A stretch of DNA of 19,637 nucleotides from Elusimicrobiales bacterium (lineage in GTDB: Bacteria; Elusimicrobiota; Elusimicrobia; Elusimicrobiales; UBA9959): contig JANZZP010000036.1 in NCBI GenBank assembly GCA_026419335.1, positions 1-19,637 on the forward strand, written 5' to 3'. Each line of letters opens with the position of its first letter. Position 1 is the first letter of the stretch. A program made the translations under genes and the position numbers. Below, one piece after another: positions 14,019 through 19,637 of this stretch. The notes under the pieces were generated by a model that saw only the letters and a list, made by a program, of their open reading frames with translations, was not told the DNA's origin and ran no database searches.

Positions 14019-16562
14019 TTACTCATTCCATACTACAAAGCCAGGGATAAATATATCTGGCAAATGTAGGTGATATGGTACAGCTCTAACAGCTATATCA
14101 TGTCTTCCACTTCGATAACATTTTACATCAACACTGTATACTGTTGTGTTCCCAGAAATTTTTTGAGGTTTCATTTCAAAAGATCTTCCATATTTAAATA
14201 TATTTTCTCCATCTAAAGAACCAATTACAGCCTCTACTTTTATATCAGATGGAGATAAACCATTCAAATTAACAGCAGCTTTAACATGAATACTTGAACC
14301 AGTTTTTATTTCTCCTTCATTATTAAATTCAACATATATTTTTATATTATAAAAATTATAAAGTATTCTATTCCACCATTCTCCTATATCTTTTACTATA
14401 TTATAATCCTTTAAATTATTAAAGCAATGATGTGCCTTAATATAAAATTTTTCATAATATTCTCTTAGCATTCGATCAGTATTAAAGAAAGCAGATATTT
14501 TGGATATTGAATTTTTGACCATTTTTATCCATTTTCGTGGTATACCATTATCTCTATCATTATAATATAAAGGAACTATAACTCTTTCTAAAAGATTATA
14601 AATAGATTCTGATTCAACATAATCTCTCTCATCATCATTCCTATAATCTTCCATTCCACCTATTGCCCAACCCACATCTGGGGAATATCCTTCTACCCAC
14701 CAACCATCTAAAACAGATAAATTTAAAGTTCCATTTATGGCAGCTTTCATTCCACTCGTTCCACTTGCTTCAAGAGGTCTTATGGGATTGTTAAGCCACA
14801 CATCAACTCCTTGAACCATATATCTTGCGACATTCATATTATAATCTTCTACAAAAACAATTCTTGATTTAAATCTTTTATCGAGATTAAGTGAAGCGAC
14901 TTGTTTTATCAATTCTTTTCCAGCAATATCTGCTTGATGAGCTTTACCTGCAATTATAAATTGAACAGGTTTTTCATCATTGTTAATAATTTTTGCAAGT
15001 CTTTCTAAATTTTTCATAAAAAGATTTGCTCTCTTATAAGTAGCAAATCTTCTCGCAAATCCTATAGTTAAATAATTAGGGTCAAGAACATTTTCAATCT
15101 CTTTAATTACTGTAGCATCTGCTCCAAGTCTTCTATATTGTCTTACTAGTCTTTCTCGCACAAGTTTTATTAATTTTTGCTTCCTTATATTTTTTAGCTC
15201 CCAAATTTTTTCGTCTGGTATATCAAAAATCCTATTCCAATTATATTCTTCCACAGTAGTTTTATCACAATTTACGCAAATATAATTTTTGTATGTTTCA
15301 TAATGTTCATGACTGACCCAAGAACTTGTATGAACACCATTAGTAACATAATCTATAGGAATATCATAAATAGGAATACTGTGCCATATTTTGCTCCACA
15401 TTTTTCTTGTTGTGTCTCGATGTAGTTTACTAACAGCATTTGAAAAAGCACATAATCTTAAAGCAAGTACTGTCATACAAAAACCAAGAGAGTTTTTTTC
15501 TTCCTTACCTAATTCTAAAAAATCAGCAAAACTTAAATTTAAATCTTTTATATATTCAGAAAAATATTTTTCCATAAGTTTAAAATCAAAATATTCATTA
15601 CCAGCCATTACAGGGGTATGAGTAGTAAAAACACTAGTAGCCCAAACTATTTTTTTAGCCTCATTAAATGAAATATTTCTATCTTTCATCAAATCTCTGA
15701 TTCTCTCAAGCAAAAGAAAAGCAGAATGTCCTTCATTGACATGGTATACTGTAGGGACAAGACCAATTGCTTTAAGAGCCCTATAACCACCTATTCCTAA
15801 TACTATCTCCTGTTTTATTCTATTATCTCTATCACCACCATAAAGTTGTTCAGTAATACTCCTTGAATGAATAGAATTTTCTGGAAGATTTGTATCTAGT
15901 AAATAAAGTGACGTTCTTCCAACAGGCACTCTCCAAACTCCAATTTTAACTACTTCATCACCTAAATTTACACTAACTCTAAGAGGATTTCCATATTTAT
16001 CTTTAACAATTTCAACAGGCATATTATACCAGTCATTTTCAGGATATGCTTCCATCTGCCAATTATCTCTATTTAAAACTTGTTGCACATACCCCTTTCT
16101 ATAAAGTAGTCCCACACCTATAACAGGAACTCCCATATCTGAAGATGATTTTAGATGATCGCCACTAAGCATTCCAAGACCACCAGAATATATAGGAAGT
16201 CCTTCCCCAACTCCATATTCCATCGAAAAATAAGCAACTAACATATTATTTTCTTTTTCAGATTTTATCTTATTAAACCAAGTATCTTTATAATTCATAT
16301 ATTCATTAAACTTACTTTTTACTTCATTTAGTTTCTTTAAAAAATTTTCATCTGAAGCTAATTGCATTAACCTATCATGTGATAAAGCACCTAAAACCCA
16401 TTTAGGATTTCTGTGCGACTTATGCCATAAATCCTCATCAATCGAAACAAACATCATTATAGCTTCCCAATTCCAGGTAAACCACATATTTGTTGCAAGT
16501 TCTTCAATAGGTTTTAATGGTTCTGGAAGGTCTGGGACAACATTAAATGAAATTGTTTTCAT
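14019..16562 (-). CDS. glgP: Alpha-glucan (glycogen/maltodextrin) phosphorylase, GT35, with N-terminal DUF3417
   Basis: An 847-residue cytoplasmic enzyme that releases glucose-1-phosphate from alpha-1,4-glucans with pyridoxal phosphate as cofactor. The N-terminus (about 1-115) is the DUF3417 domain of the bacterial alpha-glucan phosphorylase subfamily, with NMWFTWNWEA and HRNPKWVLG. The catalytic part shows YFSMEYGVGEGLPIYSGGLG, HVNEGHSAFL, FTTHTPV and RRFATYKRA. The cofactor site EASGTSGMKAAINGTLN places the Schiff-base Lys at residue 606. The final 120 residues or so form a beta-rich C-terminal part. The ATG has AAAGGAG six bases upstream, and TATACT (16604-16599) or TATAAT (16614-16609) could serve as its -10. 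It is divergent from the tRNA gene. No other glycogen gene is in the window. Confidence 0.94.
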   Translation of the reverse strand: MKTISFNVVPDLPEPLKPIEELATNMWFTWNWEAIMMFVSIDEDLWHKSHRNPKWVLGALSHDRLMQLASDENFLKKLNEVKSKFNEYMNYKDTWFNKIKSEKENNMLVAYFSMEYGVGEGLPIYSGGLGMLSGDHLKSSSDMGVPVIGVGLLYRKGYVQQVLNRDNWQMEAYPENDWYNMPVEIVKDKYGNPLRVSVNLGDEVVKIGVWRVPVGRTSLYLLDTNLPENSIHSRSITEQLYGGDRDNRIKQEIVLGIGGYRALKAIGLVPTVYHVNEGHSAFLLLERIRDLMKDRNISFNEAKKIVWATSVFTTHTPVMAGNEYFDFKLMEKYFSEYIKDLNLSFADFLELGKEEKNSLGFCMTVLALRLCAFSNAVSKLHRDTTRKMWSKIWHSIPIYDIPIDYVTNGVHTSSWVSHEHYETYKNYICVNCDKTTVEEYNWNRIFDIPDEKIWELKNIRKQKLIKLVRERLVRQYRRLGADATVIKEIENVLDPNYLTIGFARRFATYKRANLFMKNLERLAKIINNDEKPVQFIIAGKAHQADIAGKELIKQVASLNLDKRFKSRIVFVEDYNMNVARYMVQGVDVWLNNPIRPLEASGTSGMKAAINGTLNLSVLDGWWVEGYSPDVGWAIGGMEDYRNDDERDYVESESIYNLLERVIVPLYYNDRDNGIPRKWIKMVKNSISKISAFFNTDRMLREYYEKFYIKAHHCFNNLKDYNIVKDIGEWWNRILYNFYNIKIYVEFNNEGEIKTGSSIHVKAAVNLNGLSPSDIKVEAVIGSLDGENIFKYGRSFEMKPQKISGNTTVYSVDVKCYRSGRHDIAVRAVPYHLHLPDIFIPGFVVWNE

Positions 16563-16667
16563 TTTTTACTCCTTTATAAAAAAGGACAATATAAATATAG
16601 TATACTAAATTATAAAATCCACCAATTTTACACTAAGCTTTAATTTGTTATATAATAATTTTTATAG
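16563..16667. promoter_or_regulatory. Divergent region with phosphorylase and tRNA-Ala promoters
   Basis: This is the longest gene-free stretch in the window (105 bases). It holds the phosphorylase ribosome binding site and candidate -10 boxes on the minus strand, and the tRNA-Ala promoter on the plus strand: TTTACA at 16627-16632 (five of six matches), an 18-base spacer, and TATAAT at 16651-16656. Transcription would begin a few bases before the mature tRNA 5' end. Confidence 0.65.
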
Positions 16668-16740
16668 GGGCCCGTAGCTCAGCTGGGAGAGCGTACCCTT
16701 GGCATGGGTAAGGTCGCCGGTTCGATCCCGGTCGGGTCCA
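16668..16740 (+). tRNA. tRNA-Ala(GGC)
   Basis: A 73-base cloverleaf is readable. The acceptor stem GGGCCCG pairs with CGGGTCC and includes G3:U70, the main identity element for alanyl-tRNA synthetase. The D stem is GCTC/GAGC, the anticodon stem TACCC/GGGTA with loop TTGGCAT and anticodon GGC, and the T arm GCCGG/CCGGT with loop TTCGATC. The discriminator base is A. CCA is not encoded. The loop has U at both position 32 and position 38, where bacterial tRNA-Ala(GGC) usually has A32-U38. The gene is far richer in G+C than its surroundings, as expected for a tRNA in AT-rich DNA. Confidence 0.97.
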
Positions 16741-16790
16741 ATTCTAATCAACATAATCAATTAATATAGTTTTTTTTATAAAATATCCAT

Positions 16791-17843
16791 ATGTATAAGA
16801 TACTCTTTACAGGAAATTATGACCCTTATTATAATAGAACACTTATTTTAAAAAAAGGTTTAAAAAAACTTAATCATACTATAATAGAATATCCATTCAA
16901 AAGGATAGATAAAAACTCAGAAAGAATTTTAAAAAAATATATTCAAGAATCTGATTTTATTTTTTGTCCTTTTGCTTCACACAAACAAGTACCATATATT
17001 AGGAAAATTGCAAATGGCAAACTAATAATCTTTGATCCACTCATCTCACTTTATATGACACATGTAAATGACTATAAAAAACACTTCTTTCTATCTATTG
17101 ATGCATTACTTTACTATATTCATGACAAAAAATCCCTTAATAGTGCTGATTTAATAATATCTGATACAAAACAACACGCATTATATTATCACAAAAAGTA
17201 TAATATTCCTTTAAATAAAATTCATACTTTATATATTGGTAATGATTTTGATATATTTTATCCATTAAAAAATCCAAAGAAAAATAAAAAATTTAATATT
17301 GGTTTTTATGGATTAATGGCACCATTACAAGGAATAGATAATATAATTAAAGCTGCAAATATAATTAAAAATAAAGATGATATTAACTTCATCATAATAG
17401 GTGAAGGATATGAATATAATAAAGTTAAAAAACTTATACAAGATTTAAAACTTGATAATATTCAGCTTTTAGGTAAAGTTAATTATTATGATTTAAATCA
17501 GTTAATTAATAATTTTGATATTGCACTTGGAATTTTCGGAGATACTAAAAAAGCAGATTTAGTTATTCCTAACAAAATCTTTCACTATATGGCTTGTATG
17601 ATCCCAACTCTTACTAAAGATACTCTTGCAATAAGAGAAATATTTGAAAATGGCAAAAATATTTTGCTTTGCTCATCAAAACCTGTTGATATAGCTGAAA
17701 AAATAATTTATCTTAAAGAAAATATAAACTTAAGATTAGAAATTTCTAAAAATGGATTTGAAAAAATAAAACAAAATTTTAATGAAATCAAAACAGCTGA
17801 AAAATTTATAGAAATAGCGGAAAGTGCTTATGGTAATATATAG
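16791..17843 (+). CDS. GT4-like glycosyltransferase
   Basis: A 350-residue glycosyltransferase with a GT-B, GT4-like fold, likely cytoplasmic or membrane-associated and acting on a surface glycan. The C-terminal half is recognisable: FNIGFYGLMAPLQGIDNII opens the nucleotide-sugar domain near 165, then FIIIGEGYEYNKV, IQLLGKVNYYDL, and VIPNKIFHYMACMIPTLTKD (about 265-284), corresponding to the E-x7-E region of GT4 enzymes. The final EEGxxxxEA form is not conserved, so this is a divergent member. The N-terminal half is poorly conserved, as is normal. The ATG at 16791 has no ribosome binding site; TATAAA lies nine bases upstream. It begins 50 bases after the tRNA and overlaps the next gene by 14 bases. 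Donor and acceptor are unknown. Confidence 0.8.
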   Translation: MYKILFTGNYDPYYNRTLILKKGLKKLNHTIIEYPFKRIDKNSERILKKYIQESDFIFCPFASHKQVPYIRKIANGKLIIFDPLISLYMTHVNDYKKHFFLSIDALLYYIHDKKSLNSADLIISDTKQHALYYHKKYNIPLNKIHTLYIGNDFDIFYPLKNPKKNKKFNIGFYGLMAPLQGIDNIIKAANIIKNKDDINFIIIGEGYEYNKVKKLIQDLKLDNIQLLGKVNYYDLNQLINNFDIALGIFGDTKKADLVIPNKIFHYMACMIPTLTKDTLAIREIFENGKNILLCSSKPVDIAEKIIYLKENINLRLEISKNGFEKIKQNFNEIKTAEKFIEIAESAYGNI

Positions 17844-18690
17844 CATCATCATACCAACACTTGCAAACCATAAATATTTACTGGAATGTCTTTCTAGTTT
17901 AAATGAAACCACTGATAGTAATTGCGAAATAATAATTGCTTATAATGGGAAAAAAGAAAAATTTAAAAACATTGAAAAAAAAATAAAAGACAATATAAAA
18001 GAAACACAAAAAATTATATCAATACAATTAGAACCATATGGAGGTATAGCAAAAACTTGTAATGATGCGTTTAAGTATTGTAGAGGAAATTATATATGTT
18101 ATGTACATGACGATGTCATAATACTTGAAAACAATTGGCATAAAAAACTATCTGATATTCTTGATAAATATAACATAATAGGAATGATAGGAGGAAGTGA
18201 ACCAAAATATATTGATAGGACTCAAGATGAAATGATTAAAATAGAAATATCAGAAAATCTCGTAATACATGAATGTGATTGGTCCCCAACTATATCAATG
18301 ACTAAAAGAGAATATATGGAAAATGGATGTCTATTTGATGAATTTTATCTATGCGGTTTTGAAGATGCAGATTGGGCACTATCTTTTAGAAGATTAGGGA
18401 AAAAAATTTTCTATTGTCCAATAAATCATAATCATATAGGGAATCAAGGTTCATATGCTCTATTTAAAGAAAATTTTGATTTTTTATCATATTATTCTAA
18501 AGAAGGTCCACGTAAAAGATATTTTCTAAACAAAAATAAAGACATTTTAAAAAAAGAGTATTATCAAATACAATTAGATAAATGGCAAAAACTTGATAGA
18601 GATATAAGCAAAAGTTGGTGGAAAAAATTGTATTTAAAATATTACATCAATAAAATAGTAAAATTTTTATGGAAAAAGCAAAAGACATAA
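17830..18690 (+). CDS. GT2 family glycosyltransferase
   Basis: A 286-residue GT-A fold enzyme of family GT2. The N-terminal strand IYSIIIPTLANHKYLLECL is typical. The metal and nucleotide-sugar motif is HDD at about 93-95 (ICYVHDDVII), and the acceptor-side catalytic acidic pair lies in GFEDADWALSFRRLG (E178, D179). A rhamnosyl- or sugar-transferase role in surface polysaccharide assembly is likely, but the sugar cannot be told. I use ATG at 17830, with a weak GGAAAG upstream. An in-frame GTG at 17824 would add two residues. It overlaps the preceding gene by 14 bases and the following gene by 22, so the three are one operon. No membrane helix is visible. Confidence 0.87.
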   Translation: MVIYSIIIPTLANHKYLLECLSSLNETTDSNCEIIIAYNGKKEKFKNIEKKIKDNIKETQKIISIQLEPYGGIAKTCNDAFKYCRGNYICYVHDDVIILENNWHKKLSDILDKYNIIGMIGGSEPKYIDRTQDEMIKIEISENLVIHECDWSPTISMTKREYMENGCLFDEFYLCGFEDADWALSFRRLGKKIFYCPINHNHIGNQGSYALFKENFDFLSYYSKEGPRKRYFLNKNKDILKKEYYQIQLDKWQKLDRDISKSWWKKLYLKYYINKIVKFLWKKQKT

Positions 18691-19637
18691 TTATTTTTCA
18701 TCTTAATGATTCAAAAAATCTAAGAGGTGGAGAAAGACAAATGTTATATCTTATAGAAGAACTTAATAAATTAGGATATACAAACATAGTAGTGTGCAGG
18801 AAAAATTATCCTTTATATCTAAAATGTATTGAAAAAAATATTAAAACATTAACCTTACCTTATCTATTTGATTGGGATATATATTCAGTGCTGATATTTA
18901 TAAAAAAAATTAAAAAAATTAAAAAAAATTTCAATAAAATAATCATCCATTCACATACTGCTCATACAGCATCTATTGCTTTCCTAGTTAAAAAAATAAC
19001 ACATCTTAATATAAAAACAGTTGTTCACAGAAGAGTAGATTTTAAACTAAACGGATTATTGTCTACTCTCAAATATAAAAATGCTGATGCTATTATCTCA
19101 ATTTCAAATGCTATAAAATCAATTATGATAAATAGTGGCATAAAACCATCAAAAATATATCTAGTTAGAAGTTCTCTACCAGATGAATTAATTAAAAAAA
19201 ATTCGATAAAAAAAAGTTTTTTAGACGGAAACTTTATAGTTGGGACTCTAACAACACTTGTATCTCATAAAGATCCTCTAACACTAATTGAAGCAGCAAA
19301 AATAGTAATTGAAAAAAATAGAAATATAATATTTAAAGTAGGTGGTGAAGGACCTTTATTTAAAACCTGTATTAAAAAAATATATGAATATAAACTTGAA
19401 AAAAATTTCTTCCTTTTGGGATATGTTACAAATAATTTTGATTTTCTAAAAGAAATAAATCTTTTTGTTATGCCATCAAAAGAAGAAGGACTTGGCAGTG
19501 CGATTATAGAAGCAATGACATTTGGTCTTCCAGTTGTAGGAACCGATGCCGGAGGTATAAAAGAAATAGTAAAAGATGGAATAAATGGATTTATAGTACC
19601 TAAACAAAATCCACAAAAATTAGCAGAAGCAATATTA
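18669..19637 (+). CDS. GT4 family glycosyltransferase, 3' end cut by window edge
   Basis: An open frame of 323 codons runs from ATG at 18669 to the last base, so the gene continues to the right. The protein is a GT-B fold GT4 glycosyltransferase. An N-terminal NLRGGERQMLYLIEEL lies in the acceptor domain, HSHTAHTASIAF at about 94-105, and the donor domain begins near FIVGTLTTLVSHKDP. Later come KVGGEGPLF and the GT4 signature EEGLGSAIIEAMTFGLPVVG, which includes both Glu of the E-x7-E motif, followed by GTDAGGIKEIV. Little of the normal length is missing, perhaps 20-60 residues. The start overlaps the GT2 gene by 22 bases without a ribosome binding site. A lysine-rich stretch at about 78-86 is encoded by A8, A7 and A8 runs. 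The substrate is unknown. Confidence 0.85.
   Translation, partial: MEKAKDIIIFHLNDSKNLRGGERQMLYLIEELNKLGYTNIVVCRKNYPLYLKCIEKNIKTLTLPYLFDWDIYSVLIFIKKIKKIKKNFNKIIIHSHTAHTASIAFLVKKITHLNIKTVVHRRVDFKLNGLLSTLKYKNADAIISISNAIKSIMINSGIKPSKIYLVRSSLPDELIKKNSIKKSFLDGNFIVGTLTTLVSHKDPLTLIEAAKIVIEKNRNIIFKVGGEGPLFKTCIKKIYEYKLEKNFFLLGYVTNNFDFLKEINLFVMPSKEEGLGSAIIEAMTFGLPVVGTDAGGIKEIVKDGINGFIVPKQNPQKLAEAIL

Noticed and set aside
16741..16790. Rho-independent terminator after tRNA-Ala, suggested by eight T at 16770-16777
   Set aside because: The bases before the T-run form no convincing GC-containing stem, and the run lies just ahead of the next gene, where it may be chance in AT-rich DNA.

Overview
This window is bacterial DNA, strongly AT-rich by eye and densely coding (no gene-free stretch exceeds about 105 bases). 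It holds 18 complete protein genes, two protein genes cut by the window edges, and one tRNA. Bacterial origin follows from UppP, Dxs and RsmD, Shine-Dalgarno sites, sigma70-like TATAAT boxes and a tRNA-Ala with the G3:U70 pair. The leftmost genes look like the beta and gamma subunits of a cytosolic NiFe sulfhydrogenase, which points to an anaerobic, hydrogen- or sulfur-metabolising organism. I cannot assign a phylum from sequence alone; an uncultivated anaerobic lineage is a guess.

Layout. (1) 1-6811, minus strand: a run of nine tightly packed or overlapping genes, in transcription order rsmD, an Fe-S PD-(D/E)XK nuclease, a ferritin-like protein, sixA, a SpoIID-domain protein, uppP, an AI-2E family transporter, then hydB and hydG (hydG runs off the left edge). 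(2) 6902-13687, plus strand: a receiver/metallo-beta-lactamase fusion, a DUF3467 protein, ispA, dxs, a LOG-family protein and a MEMO1-AMMECR1 fusion. Both runs start from a 90-bp divergent region at 6812-6901. (3) 13689-16562, minus strand: a cold-shock protein with its own extended -10 promoter, downstream of a large alpha-glucan phosphorylase. (4) 16668-16740, plus strand: tRNA-Ala(GGC) with a good promoter. (5) 16791 to the right edge, plus strand: three overlapping glycosyltransferase genes (GT4-like, GT2, GT4-like cut by the edge), probably the start of a surface-polysaccharide cluster.

Functional links. Dxs and IspA make isoprenoid precursors and prenyl diphosphates. UppP recycles the undecaprenyl carrier that glycosyltransferase pathways and peptidoglycan synthesis use, and the SpoIID protein acts on peptidoglycan. 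A cell-envelope theme therefore runs through the window, with redox genes at the left end. The phosphorylase indicates storage or use of alpha-glucans.

The most notable oddities are: the receiver-MBL fusion whose HxHxDH metal motif ends in Asn; the MEMO1-AMMECR1 fusion with a signal-peptide-like N-terminus; TATAAT boxes 6-7 nt upstream of the ATG of uppP and ispA without ribosome binding sites (possible leaderless mRNAs); an Ala in place of Asp in the RsmD DPPY motif; and a tRNA-Ala(GGC) with U32/U38 rather than the usual A32-U38. I found no convincing mobile element, CRISPR array or defence system.
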